Origin: an uncultured SAR116 cluster alpha proteobacterium
Lineage (GTDB): Bacteria; Pseudomonadota; Alphaproteobacteria; Puniceispirillales; Puniceispirillaceae
Direction of reading: 5' to 3'
DNA: 35,945 nt
NCBI GenBank assembly: GCA_902622515.1
Contig: CACNQE010000016.1
Location: 1-35,945, forward strand
Part shown: one piece after another, positions 24,233 through 33,213 of the stretch
Numbering within the stretch: position 1 is the first letter of the stretch
How the letters are laid out: every line of letters begins with the position of its first letter
Position numbers and translations under genes: made by a program
Notes under the pieces: model-generated
What the model was told of the DNA's origin: nothing
The model's input: only the letters and a program-made list of their open reading frames with translations
The model's database searches: none

Positions 24233-25615
24233 TTAAGTTTCACTCGTCATACTTAATGTATCATCTAATGCCTTTTTGAAAAGAGAGATCATAAGAGCTA
24301 TTTCATTTTCTTTGATTATAAGTGGTGGGCAAAATGAAATTGTGTCACCGATTGCACGTATGATTAATCCGTGGTGCTCTGCTCTTTCAGCACAAAATTT
24401 TCCTACTCCAATTTTTGGGTTAAAGGCTTTTCTTGTTTTCTTATTAGCGACTAGCTCAACTCCGGCTAGTAATCCTTTGCCTCTTATTTCTCCTACTAAT
24501 GGATGATAAGATAGCTCTCTCAAGCCATTGAGAAGAAAAGGTTCCATTTGTCTGACATGCTCAACGATATTTTTTTCTTCATAAATTTTTAGAGTTTCGA
24601 TCGCAACTTTTGCAGAGACGGGATGGCCAGAGTATGTAAAAGTAAGTCCAAAAACACCAATTTCATCACTTTTTTCTGACATCTCTTTAAAAACACGTTC
24701 ATTTATCATGAGAGCAGAAATCGGTAAATAGGCGCTTGATAAGCCCTTAGCACATACAATCATATCAGGAACTAACTTCATAGTAGTTGTTCCAAACATA
24801 TTTCCAGTTCGACCAAAAGCTGTAATTACTTCATCAGCAACGAGTAAAATATCATACTTTTTCAGAACAACTTGTATTTTTTCATAGTAGGTATCGGGTG
24901 GTACAATGACACCGCCAGACCCCATTATAGGTTCCGTGAAAAAAGCAGCAATAGTATCAGGACCTTCTTTTAGGATCATTGCTTCTAACTCATCAGCAAG
25001 CCGGCTCGTAAACATATCCTCATCCTCATGTTCCTGAGAATAACGATAATGGTGAGGAGGTGTGACGTGCAAAAATCCATCTAGAGGCAAACCAAAAGAA
25101 GCATGATTATAATGCATACCAGACAAACTAGCTGAAGCAATTGTATTGCCATGATAAGCCCGTAAATGAGATATCATCTTTCGTCTCTTTGGCTGCTTTT
25201 TACTATTCCAGTAATACCATACTATTCGAGCCGCACTGTCATTTCCTTCTGACCCAGAGTTTGAAAACCATATTCGTGACATTGGGACCGGGGCGATTTT
25301 GAGCAATTTTTCTGCTAATTCGATAACAGGCTGGTGACTTTTGTGATTTGTCAAATGATAATATGGCAGCTTCTGCAGTTGCTTTGTTGCCGCCTCAACA
25401 AGTCTTTCTTGTCCATAGCCTAGGGAAAGGCACCATAAGCCTGACATTCCTTCTATATATTTCTTTCCGTGTATGTCAGTAACCCAAATTCCTTTCCCGT
25501 CATTAATTATAACCGGGCCTTTTTTCAAATGTTCTTTTAAATTAGTAAGAGGATGCACTACGCTTGCAGAATCTCTTGCTTCAAATGAATTTGGCTGTTT
25601 TGTTTGTTCTGTCAT
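24233..25615 (-). CDS. Class III PLP-dependent aminotransferase (omega-transaminase-like)
   Basis: 460 residues, full length for the omega-amino acid:pyruvate subgroup. It begins with a VVHPLTNLKEH segment and has GMSGLWCLSLGYG, LPYYHLTNHKSHQP, SNSGSEGNDSAARIV, the PLP-binding Asp261 in VADEVITAFGRTG, and the Schiff-base Lys290 in CAKGLSSAYLPIS. Relatives use amines or beta-alanine, taurine or putrescine-type donors with pyruvate as acceptor. Donor specificity cannot be read. GSEGND in place of the usual GSEAND is a small deviation. The gene is divergent from the sulfatase gene. Confidence 0.9.
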   Translation of the reverse strand: MTEQTKQPNSFEARDSASVVHPLTNLKEHLKKGPVIINDGKGIWVTDIHGKKYIEGMSGLWCLSLGYGQERLVEAATKQLQKLPYYHLTNHKSHQPVIELAEKLLKIAPVPMSRIWFSNSGSEGNDSAARIVWYYWNSKKQPKRRKMISHLRAYHGNTIASASLSGMHYNHASFGLPLDGFLHVTPPHHYRYSQEHEDEDMFTSRLADELEAMILKEGPDTIAAFFTEPIMGSGGVIVPPDTYYEKIQVVLKKYDILLVADEVITAFGRTGNMFGTTTMKLVPDMIVCAKGLSSAYLPISALMINERVFKEMSEKSDEIGVFGLTFTYSGHPVSAKVAIETLKIYEEKNIVEHVRQMEPFLLNGLRELSYHPLVGEIRGKGLLAGVELVANKKTRKAFNPKIGVGKFCAERAEHHGLIIRAIGDTISFCPPLIIKENEIALMISLFKKALDDTLSMTSET

Positions 25616-25801
25616 AGAAATTACATTCTCTTTTTTTATCGCTGTTTAATCATAAATCTAAACTAATACATGGTGCAGCAAGTAAAATAAACTAGTCAAA
25701 TCAATCCGTATCAATAAATTATCAAGAGAAATCTTTGTTAATTTGATTTTTATAGTGCCATAATACAAATTGTAAATAACTTATAATTATGAGTTGATTA
25801 A

Positions 25802-27316
25802 ATGAAAAAGCAGCCAAATATTTTGTTTATTATGGCAGATGACCATGCCTCTAAGGCAATAAGCAGTTATGATGGAGGTATAAATTATACCCCCAATATT
25901 GATCGCATCGCTAATGAGGGAATGCGTTTTGACCATTGTTATGTTACGAACTCGATTTGTACTCCAAGTCGTGCATCCATAATTACAGGAACTTATAATC
26001 ATGTGAATGCAGTCACTACACTAGAGACTCCTTTAAATAACAGAATACCTAATGTTGCCAAACATCTAAAAACAGGCGGATATCAGACGGCAATAATAGG
26101 AAAATGGCATTTAGGAGAGGGAAAAAATCATGAACCATCAGGTTTTGACTTTTGGTCAGTACTCCCAGGACAGGGGGAATATTTTGACCCAGTTTTTATT
26201 GAAATGGGTAAGGAAATAGAAGAGAAGGGATATGTGACAGATATTATTACAGACAAAACACTTAAATGGCTGAAGGGAACAAATAACCAAAAACCATTTT
26301 TTTTAATGTGTCACCATAAAGCCCCTCACAGAGAGTGGGAGCCTCATCCCCAAAATAGGTCATTGTTTAAAGATGATATTGTTATACCATCAACTTTTGA
26401 TGATGATTATAAAAATAGAGCTCGCGCTGCAGCCGAAGCTAAAATGAGAATAAAAGATGATTTGACTTACGATGATTTAGGTCTTGTACAACCTGAAGGT
26501 GGTTCTGAAATTGGAGAAAAAAGTAGACCATTTAGTAATAAGCGAAAAATTCCCAACCCTAAGGATGTATCTGCTCTATTTTTAATAGATAAGGATACTG
26601 GAGAGAAATTTAGATTCAATACAAATGAGGAATTGAGCCATTTTAAATATCAACGATATATAAAACGATATTTACGCACAATACAGTCAATTGATGAAAG
26701 CGTGGGCAGGCTGTTAGATTTTTTAGATGAGAATGATATGTCAGAAAATACGCTTGTGATCTACACTTCTGATCAAGGATTTTTTCTCGGTGAGCACGGC
26801 TGGTTTGATAAGCGTTTTATGTATGAGGAGTCACTTCAAATGCCTTTTCTGGCGCGGTTTCCGGCAGAAGTCGAGGCGAGTACAATATGCCAAGAGATAG
26901 CATGTAACGTTGATTTTGCTCCAACTTTCCTAGATTTTGCAGAACTTCCAATTCCCACTTACATGCAAGGGGTCAGTCTTCGCCCACTTTTAAATCAATT
27001 AGATTTAGAGAATTGGCAGAAAGTCGCTTATCATCGATATTGGATGCATAAGGACCCAGACCATAATGCTTATTCTCATTATGGTATTCGAACACAGAGG
27101 TATAAATTGATATATTGGTATAATGATGGGTTTGATTTACCTGGCACTAACCATGGAGGGGAAGATACGGAATGGGAGCTATTTGATTGTAAGAAAGATC
27201 CATTGGAGTTATTTAATATTTATATGGAGCCAGAATATCTGGAAATAGTCTCAGAATTAACCCTACTTCTAGAAAAAAAGATGTTGGAGATTGGAGATGA
27301 CCCAGCCCATTTATAA
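25802..27316 (+). CDS. Sulfatase of the formylglycine-dependent family, probably cytoplasmic
   Basis: 504 residues. The N terminus NILFIMADDHASKA supplies the metal aspartates. The Cys-type sulfatase motif SICTPSRASIITG places the residue to be converted to formylglycine at Cys53. YTSDQGFFLGEHGWFDKRFMYEESLQMPFL is split here only by naming: Asp-Gln in YTSDQGFFLG and the GWFDKRFMYEES part are both typical. No signal peptide is seen, so the enzyme would act on an imported sulfate ester. A formylglycine-generating enzyme is not in the window. The natural substrate, such as a choline sulfate, sugar sulfate or phenolic sulfate, is unknown. Confidence 0.92.
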   Translation: MKKQPNILFIMADDHASKAISSYDGGINYTPNIDRIANEGMRFDHCYVTNSICTPSRASIITGTYNHVNAVTTLETPLNNRIPNVAKHLKTGGYQTAIIGKWHLGEGKNHEPSGFDFWSVLPGQGEYFDPVFIEMGKEIEEKGYVTDIITDKTLKWLKGTNNQKPFFLMCHHKAPHREWEPHPQNRSLFKDDIVIPSTFDDDYKNRARAAAEAKMRIKDDLTYDDLGLVQPEGGSEIGEKSRPFSNKRKIPNPKDVSALFLIDKDTGEKFRFNTNEELSHFKYQRYIKRYLRTIQSIDESVGRLLDFLDENDMSENTLVIYTSDQGFFLGEHGWFDKRFMYEESLQMPFLARFPAEVEASTICQEIACNVDFAPTFLDFAELPIPTYMQGVSLRPLLNQLDLENWQKVAYHRYWMHKDPDHNAYSHYGIRTQRYKLIYWYNDGFDLPGTNHGGEDTEWELFDCKKDPLELFNIYMEPEYLEIVSELTLLLEKKMLEIGDDPAHL

Positions 27317-27535
27317 TTTAATATGAAAACTTCTTTTTTATTGAATTAAAGCAGAGGACCATTCCTACATTAGTTTTTGAATGTGAAAGCCAAGTTGCTT
27401 CCCACAACCTTTTAACTAGGAACGATGAGGAATAAGAATTATAAGTTAATAGATTTTCAATTTTTACAACTTGGTGATTAAGTCTTTTATAATCTTAATT
27501 AGGGTTATTCTGATAGTAAGAATAATAATGAAAGA

Positions 27536-27763
27536 ATGAGAATTTTTATGGTGGAGAAAAAAAACTTAAAAGAATTTGAGATAAGTGAAATAATTGAAAT
27601 GGCGTTATCTGACCACGTTAGTTTTTCACAAATTGAATCACAATATGGTTTATCAGACAAACAGGTTAAGCAGTTGATGAGAGAAAATTTAAAGCCAAGT
27701 AGCTATAAAAATTGGCGGACGCGCGTTCGAAAATTTGGAGATAGACGACTAAGCTATAAATAA
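27536..27763 (+). CDS. Small DUF2805/TIGR03643-like protein
   Basis: 75 residues from 27536, or 71 from the second ATG at 27548. The sequence has a helix-turn-helix-like middle (FSQIESQYGLSDKQVKQLMRENL) and the family ending KPSSYKNWRTRVRKFGDRR. Basic residues dominate the C terminus. This matches the pattern I know for the uncharacterised DUF2805/TIGR03643 family; the function is unknown. It stands alone between the sulfatase (219-base gap) and the SDR gene (136-base gap), both on the same strand. Confidence 0.8.
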   Translation: MRIFMVEKKNLKEFEISEIIEMALSDHVSFSQIESQYGLSDKQVKQLMRENLKPSSYKNWRTRVRKFGDRRLSYK

Positions 27764-27899
27764 AACATTTTTTACATAATTCTTCTTTTAGTAATATTCA
27801 GCAAATATTTCTTTCGTTTATGTATATCTGTGTTATTAGTTTTTTGTTTTTTATTGAACATAGCATTTTTATCCAATTAACGTTAATAGGCAAGAATAA

Positions 27900-28622
27900 G
27901 TGTTAAAGCCAGAAAATATTGCAATAATTGGAGGTGGCGCAATAGGTACCGCCTTTGCTGAGGAATTAATAATTAAATATCCAGATAGTAAAATAAATAT
28001 ATTTTCTCGCAAATCGATAAATTTCAGTATTAATTCTATTTCTCATCATTTGATTGATTATGATGATATATCTTCAATTCATTCAGCAGCAGAGCTGGCT
28101 TCTTCCGATAGGCCCCTAGATTTAGTTTTGGTTGCAACGGGCATCTTACATGATGAACATCTCAGACCAGAAAAATCATTGAGAGATCTGTCTAGTCAGA
28201 ATTTTGAGACTGTTTTCAAGGTTAACACCATTGTGCCAGCATTAATTGCAAAATACTTCTTACCTATTTTAAGTCGAAACACAGGTTCAGTCTTTGCTGC
28301 TTTATCAGCTCGTGTCGGCAGCATTTCTGACAATCAGCTTGGTGGATGGTATGCCTATAGAGCGTCTAAGTCAGCTTTAAATATGATCATTAAGTCAGCG
28401 TCGATAGAGGTTGCTCGAAAAAATCCAAAAGCAATAGTTGTTGGACTTCACCCTGGTACTGTTGATAGTAATTTATCTAAACCATTTCAGCATAACGTTG
28501 ATGCAAGCAAATTATTTACACCTGAATTTGCGGCACAAAAAATGTTGTTGGTGTTAGCCGGTTTGACATCATCTCAGACTGGAAAATGCTTTGCCTGGGA
28601 TGGGAGTGAAATACTGCCATAA
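27900..28622 (+). CDS. Short-chain dehydrogenase/reductase, C-factor (CsgA)-like
   Basis: 240 residues starting with GTG. The Rossmann motif reads IIGGGAIGTAFAEEL, a variant of the usual GxxxGxG. The active site is Ser-Tyr-Lys: ALSARVGSIS and WYAYRASKSALNM with the YxxxK motif. A VATGILHDE segment and VVGLHPGTVDSNLS are typical of the C-factor-like SDR subgroup. The substrate is unknown. It is followed by an MFS gene 43 bases downstream, probably in the same transcript. Confidence 0.87.
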   Translation: MLKPENIAIIGGGAIGTAFAEELIIKYPDSKINIFSRKSINFSINSISHHLIDYDDISSIHSAAELASSDRPLDLVLVATGILHDEHLRPEKSLRDLSSQNFETVFKVNTIVPALIAKYFLPILSRNTGSVFAALSARVGSISDNQLGGWYAYRASKSALNMIIKSASIEVARKNPKAIVVGLHPGTVDSNLSKPFQHNVDASKLFTPEFAAQKMLLVLAGLTSSQTGKCFAWDGSEILP

Positions 28623-28665
28623 AAATGATTTCTTCATTAAAGCAGAAATTTATGAAAGTAATAAT

Positions 28666-29868
28666 ATGTTTACAAATATAATTTCTTCTGTTCAATTCAA
28701 AACGATCAAGGATATTTATTTGAATATCAGTCATTTTTTAGATCATTTCATCATGTTGATCTTTGCGAAATCTGCTTATGATGCTGGGCGACATTTTGGA
28801 ATGACTTATGACGAAATCATTATCTATGGTGTAGGTGGTTTCATTTTATTTGGTGCGGTTGCCCCACTTTCTGCAAGTTTAGCTGATAGATTTTCGAGGT
28901 CCTTGTTATTAGTGATTTATCATTTTGGGATAGGGATAGCAGCCATCTTAGCTGGGTTTACACAATCGGTTTGGCAACTTGCTATTGCAATCAGTTTGAT
29001 TGGCGTGTTTGCTTCAATCTATCACCCTGTTGGAATTGCAATGCTCATAAAAAGTAATAAAAAAATAGGCTTTAGGCTTGGAATAAACGGTGTATTTGGA
29101 AATATGGGTGTAGCTGCTGCCCCTCTTATAGCTGGAATATTGTTAACTTTCGGTGACTGGAGGCTATGCTTTATTATGCCAGGTTTGTTTTGCCTGATTT
29201 TTGGGATCGCTTTTATCATCGCATTAGAGGAAGAAAAAAAACAAACTCAGAAAATAAAAAAGAAACAACATTCTTTTTTCTCGCCAAACTGGAAGCTTGC
29301 TTTAACAGCTGTATTTTTATCCACAGCAAGTGGTGGATTTGTTTTTGGTGCTATGACATTTGTCGTTCCTAGATATTTTGAAGTTTCCATGATTAGTTTA
29401 ACTAGTTCAGTTGCTATTACTGGATTTTTGGCTTCTCTTGTATATGCTTGTGCTTCTTTTACTCAAATAGCAGTTGGTTGGATAATTGATAGGGTAGAGC
29501 CAAAATGGGTTCTATTTTGTATCGGTATGGGCCAAATACTCTTTATTTTCCTTACATCTCAATTTACTGATTTTGCTCTATTTTTTGCTATGCTAATAGC
29601 AATGAGCTTTGTATTTGGTCAGATACCAATAACAGATACAATTTTATCCAGATATGTCCCCGATGAATGGCGCGCAAAGGCGTTGAGCTTTAAATTTATG
29701 TTGAATTTGGTAGTTGGTGCTTCCGTATTACCAGTGTGTGGATTATTGTTACAATCCGGGGTACTTATGAGTTCTTTGTTTGTTATATTAAGTTGTGTTG
29801 CTACTTTGGTAGTCGCCTCTGCCATTATCCTTCCTATTCAAATTGCGTCTGAAAGGCAAGATTTGTGA
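28666..29868 (+). CDS. Major facilitator superfamily transporter
   Basis: 400 residues from ATG at 28666; an earlier in-frame ATG overlaps the SDR gene and adds a non-hydrophobic extension, so it is less likely. About twelve membrane spans, with the MFS loop motif ADRFSRSLLLVIYHFGIG after span 2 and SIYHPVGIAML further on, a pattern like that of fosmidomycin-resistance or related MFS families. The charged loop EEEKKQTQKIKKKQ separates the two halves. No substrate can be named. A clear terminator follows 22 bases after the stop. Confidence 0.88.
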   Translation: MFTNIISSVQFKTIKDIYLNISHFLDHFIMLIFAKSAYDAGRHFGMTYDEIIIYGVGGFILFGAVAPLSASLADRFSRSLLLVIYHFGIGIAAILAGFTQSVWQLAIAISLIGVFASIYHPVGIAMLIKSNKKIGFRLGINGVFGNMGVAAAPLIAGILLTFGDWRLCFIMPGLFCLIFGIAFIIALEEEKKQTQKIKKKQHSFFSPNWKLALTAVFLSTASGGFVFGAMTFVVPRYFEVSMISLTSSVAITGFLASLVYACASFTQIAVGWIIDRVEPKWVLFCIGMGQILFIFLTSQFTDFALFFAMLIAMSFVFGQIPITDTILSRYVPDEWRAKALSFKFMLNLVVGASVLPVCGLLLQSGVLMSSLFVILSCVATLVVASAIILPIQIASERQDL

Positions 29869-29883
29869 TGAGATGTCGGAAGC

Positions 29884-29913
29884 AAAAAAAGAGCCCATTA
29901 AGGGCTCTTTTTT
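29884..29913. terminator. Bidirectional rho-independent terminator
   Basis: Stem GAGCCC (29891-29896) and GGGCTC (29902-29907) with loop ATTAA, flanked by A7 on the left and T6 on the right. It can therefore terminate both the rightward MFS transcript and the leftward aceA transcript, which converge here. Confidence 0.93.
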
Positions 29914-29929
29914 GTTTAAAATCTTTGAT

Positions 29930-30256
29930 TTAGTTAGTTTTAGTTTGTGCGGCTAGTTTGCTGTCATGCTCAAACGTCACTGCATATAAAGCCTTTCCAT
30001 CGAATAATTCAGATAACTGAGAGCCTTCGCTTGCAAAAAACTTATGGGCTTCAATTCTGGAGGTAAGGCGATACCCTTTTGCAGACAGGTTTTGTTTGTG
30101 AAACATAATTGCCGCTTCTGTAAAACTAGGTGCAAGTATTGTTATCTTGTTTTCTTCGTCAGACGATAATGGTGTTGTCTGAGGAGTGTTATTCATGATT
30201 TGATTCCCATTTGCATTAGGGGGAGTATTTTTTAAATCTTGAGTAAAGTTTGTCAT
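29930..30256 (-). CDS. Hypothetical protein downstream of isocitrate lyase
   Basis: 108 residues, not recognised. The first 35 residues are Asn/Thr/Pro-rich and look disordered. Residues about 38-98 (KITILAPSFTEAAIMFHKQ, GYRLTSRIEAHKFF, LSELFDGKALYAVTFE) look like a small folded alpha/beta domain. No signal peptide or membrane segment. It begins 8 bases after aceA on the same strand and ends before the shared terminator, so it is almost certainly co-transcribed with aceA. A role linked to the glyoxylate shunt is possible, but that is only context. Confidence 0.75.
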   Translation of the reverse strand: MTNFTQDLKNTPPNANGNQIMNNTPQTTPLSSDEENKITILAPSFTEAAIMFHKQNLSAKGYRLTSRIEAHKFFASEGSQLSELFDGKALYAVTFEHDSKLAAQTKTN

Positions 30257-30264
30257 TTTATTCT

Positions 30265-31575
30265 CTATTCTGCCGCTTCAGTTTGCTGCTCTAAATTAGT
30301 TTCATTAACGAATTGTGCATTCTCTGTGCTGTCTTCAAGCGCAGTAGTTGAGGGATTTCCCCTAACTGCTACAGATACTGCATCAAACCAACTCGCGCCA
30401 ACTTCTCTTTGATGACGGTGGGCCGTGAACCCACGTGGTTCTGCTACAAATTCTGCATTTTGTAGATCCATATATGCAGCCATTCCACGGTCTCTGTAAT
30501 CATCTGCTAACTCAAACATTGCATGATTAAGTGAATGGAAACCTGCTAAAGTAATAAACTGGAACTTAAATCCCATTCTACCAAGTTCTTTTTGGAAGTG
30601 CAGGGCTTCTTCAGAAGTCATGTGAGAGGCCCAATTAAAAGAGGAACTGCAATTGTACGCCAACATTTGTTCAGGAAACTCTTTTCTTATTGCATTTGCA
30701 AAATCTTCCGCTTGTTTTAGGTCTGGCTTGGAGGTTTCCATCCAGAGTAAATCTGCATAAGGGGCAAAAGCTAGACCACGTGTTACGCAGCGATCGAAAG
30801 CATCTTTATCATCCAACGTGTAAAAACCTTCCTCAGTGCGTTGCCCAGAAATAAAAGGTTTATCTCTGGGGTCAATATCGGATGTGATGAGTTTGGCGCT
30901 ATCTGCATCTGTTCTCGCCATAATTATGGTAGACACGCCGCATACATCCGCAGCGAGCCTTGCCGCATTCAGATTGCTAATTGCTTGCTGCACTGGAATG
31001 AGGACTTTGCCACCCATGTGACCACACTTTTTTTCGGAGGCTAGTTGATCTTCGAAATGAACTCCAGCTGCACCAGCGGAAATATAAGATTTAGTAATCT
31101 CATAAGCATTTAGTGCTCCGCCAAAACCAGCTTCGCAATCTGCTACTATAGGAGCCATCCAATTTTTGGTTGCCTTTCCATTCTCTAAGACGTCAACCTC
31201 ATCTGCTCTTAAAAGAGTATTATTTATACGACGGGCCAATTCAGGTCCAGAATTTGCTGGATAAATTGACTGATCTGGATACATGGAACCTGCAGTATTA
31301 CTATCAGCTGCAACTTGCCAACCTGATAGATAAATGGACTTTAAACCAGCGCGTACCTGCTGCAGTGCCTGATTTCCTGTCATAGCTCCCAGGGTTGGCA
31401 CGTAGTCTTCTGTTTGAAGTAAATTCCATAGGTTATTGGCTCCATTTTTTGCCAACGTATATTCTATTTGTACAGACCCAGATAACTTTTGCACATCCTC
31501 CATAGAATAATCTCTCTCGACATGGTCAAAACGACCTTCATGTGATTGTGTTCTTTTTTCATATGTGGTTGTCAT
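30265..31575 (-). CDS. aceA: Isocitrate lyase
   Basis: 436 residues from ATG at 31575, close to E. coli AceA. GGAG at 31583-31586 lies seven bases before this ATG but only one base before the alternative at 31581, so 31575 is preferred. The catalytic motif KKCGH is present (Cys184) in [17 protein letters not shown], along with GWQVAADSN and [10 protein letters not shown]. The enzyme cleaves isocitrate to glyoxylate and succinate in the glyoxylate shunt, allowing growth on acetate and other C2 units. Malate synthase is not in the window. The gene is divergent from an ScfR-type regulator and probably under its control. Confidence 0.97.
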   Translation of the reverse strand: MTTTYEKRTQSHEGRFDHVERDYSMEDVQKLSGSVQIEYTLAKNGANNLWNLLQTEDYVPTLGAMTGNQALQQVRAGLKSIYLSGWQVAADSNTAGSMYPDQSIYPANSGPELARRINNTLLRADEVDVLENGKATKNWMAPIVADCEAGFGGALNAYEITKSYISAGAAGVHFEDQLASEKKCGHMGGKVLIPVQQAISNLNAARLAADVCGVSTIIMARTDADSAKLITSDIDPRDKPFISGQRTEEGFYTLDDKDAFDRCVTRGLAFAPYADLLWMETSKPDLKQAEDFANAIRKEFPEQMLAYNCSSSFNWASHMTSEEALHFQKELGRMGFKFQFITLAGFHSLNHAMFELADDYRDRGMAAYMDLQNAEFVAEPRGFTAHRHQREVGASWFDAVSVAVRGNPSTTALEDSTENAQFVNETNLEQQTEAAE

Positions 31576-31663
31576 GTTCATTCTCCGTCTTAAAACATTA
31601 AAGATAGACATGTATTATCAAATAAAAATTAAAATACTAGTAAAATTGTGTATTAAAATAAAA

Positions 31664-31677
31664 TGTAAACATTTACA
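31664..31677. promoter_or_regulatory. Palindrome TGTAAA-CA-TTTACA in the aceA/regulator promoter region
   Basis: Perfect 6-base arms with a 2-base spacer, about 90 bases upstream of the aceA start. The right arm extends to TTTACAAA (31672-31679), close to the TTTGCAAA box of RamB/ScfR-type regulators. Likely operator for the adjacent regulator. Confidence 0.55.
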
Positions 31678-31695
31678 AATAAAAATTTGAAAAAA

Positions 31696-31727
31696 TTGTA
31701 AATATTTTTTATTTATTATATTTACAA
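31696..31727. promoter_or_regulatory. Inverted repeat TTGTAAATAT-N12-ATATTTACAA
   Basis: Perfect 10-base arms separated by 12 bases, 62-93 bases before the preferred regulator start. The outer halves repeat the TTGTAAA/TTTACAA box found in the neighbouring palindrome. This makes four boxes in about 65 bases, consistent with autoregulation plus control of aceA. Confidence 0.55.
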
Positions 31728-31788
31728 ATTCTTTATTATGAACCTCAATTTAGGATTATTAAATTCTTTGTATGGAAAAGGATGTCAA

Positions 31789-33213
31789 ATGTCAGAACTT
31801 CCCGTTAGTAAAATTACAATAGGTCCAAAGCTAAGAAAATTGAGACAAAATCTTAATCTCAACCAGGCTGATATGGCTGCTGAACTTGGCATATCAGCAT
31901 CTTATCTCAATTTGTTAGAAAATAATTCTCGACCAATTACGGTTCCACTATTATTCAAGCTTGGGCAGACCTACGATATCGATTTACGTGAAATCGCAGA
32001 AGACGACAGCGCCAAATTAATAGCAAGATTAGCGGAAGTTTTCTCAGATCCAACATTAAAAGAGCTGCGTTTGTCTAGAAGGGATATTCAGCTACTTGCA
32101 AATCAACACAGTCAAGCGGCACAGACTATGATTGGATTATTTGAGTTGTATGAAACAATGCGAGATGCGGCTTACAGTGAAAAAAAGGTTGAACAAACTC
32201 TTTTACAACCCAAACCTGTAGAGGAGGTGCGCAAATTTTTAGAAAATGCTGGTAATTATTTTGACATATTGGAGAGGGCTGCAGAAAACTGCAGAGAAAC
32301 TGCCAAATTAAGAAATGGTTTTCTTTTTTCCGATTTAGTAGCCTGGTTAGAAAAAGAGCATGAAATTCAAACTAGGTTAATGCCCATTAACGTGATGGGG
32401 AGTATGTTAAGACAGTTTGACTTTCATAGAAATAGAATTTTGTTGTCAGAAGCAATGCCTGAAGAACAACGATTGTTTCAGCTATGTACACAAGTGGCTT
32501 TAGTTATATCTCAGCCACAACTTGATACGATCATTTCGGAATCTGGAATCGACAATATTGAGGCAAAAAATTTACTCAAAATGACATTATCTAACTATTT
32601 TGCAGGATGCTTGATGATGCCGTATGATAGTTTTCTTAACGCCGCCATTGAATCAAAGTATGATTTAGAGCAATTAACCAATCGCTTTAGTGCAAGTTTT
32701 GAACAAATTTGTCATCGACTTACCACTCTGAACAAGCCAAATGCGAGAGGTATAGAATTCTTTTTTCTTAGAGTTGATGAGGCGGGACATATCTCAAAGA
32801 GGCTTTCTGGAGGTGGGGTTGAATTTGCACGATATGGAGGCTCGTGTTCAAGGTGGATTCCCCATCAAGCATTTAGGTCTCCAGGCCAAATCCAATTCCA
32901 ATTTGCAGAATTAGAGGATGGCCATAAATTTATTACAATAACCAAAACAGTCGCAAAACCGAGAACTGAGCCTGCGTATATTGGCACCCCAATATACGCA
33001 ATAGCGCTTGGTTGTGATGCAAGATATTTGAAAGAAATTTGCTATACCGAAAGACTTACTTCTGAAAAATTTACTCATACTGTCCCAATAGGCTTATCCT
33101 GCCAATCCTGTGAAAGAAGTGATTGTCAACACAGATCAGTTCCTCCAATCGGGCATGAGATGAAGTTAGATCTCACTAAACGATATGTTGGTTTATATCA
33201 TGTACGGAATTAG
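31789..33213 (+). CDS. XRE-type short-chain fatty acyl-CoA regulator (ScfR/RamB-like)
   Basis: 474 residues from ATG at 31789, which has AAGGA seven bases upstream; an in-frame ATG at 31738 is less well placed. Residues about 10-65 form a helix-turn-helix (LRKLRQNLNLNQADMAAELGISASYLNLLENN). The long middle and C-terminal regions match the ScfR/RamB/PccR family, ending with a cysteine-rich GLSCQSCERSDCQHR segment. Relatives sense acyl-CoA or acetate-related metabolites and control the glyoxylate shunt or propionyl-CoA use. The divergent aceA and the TTTACAA boxes between them make aceA the obvious target. The last four bases overlap the convergent DMT gene. Confidence 0.9.
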   Translation: MSELPVSKITIGPKLRKLRQNLNLNQADMAAELGISASYLNLLENNSRPITVPLLFKLGQTYDIDLREIAEDDSAKLIARLAEVFSDPTLKELRLSRRDIQLLANQHSQAAQTMIGLFELYETMRDAAYSEKKVEQTLLQPKPVEEVRKFLENAGNYFDILERAAENCRETAKLRNGFLFSDLVAWLEKEHEIQTRLMPINVMGSMLRQFDFHRNRILLSEAMPEEQRLFQLCTQVALVISQPQLDTIISESGIDNIEAKNLLKMTLSNYFAGCLMMPYDSFLNAAIESKYDLEQLTNRFSASFEQICHRLTTLNKPNARGIEFFFLRVDEAGHISKRLSGGGVEFARYGGSCSRWIPHQAFRSPGQIQFQFAELEDGHKFITITKTVAKPRTEPAYIGTPIYAIALGCDARYLKEICYTERLTSEKFTHTVPIGLSCQSCERSDCQHRSVPPIGHEMKLDLTKRYVGLYHVRN

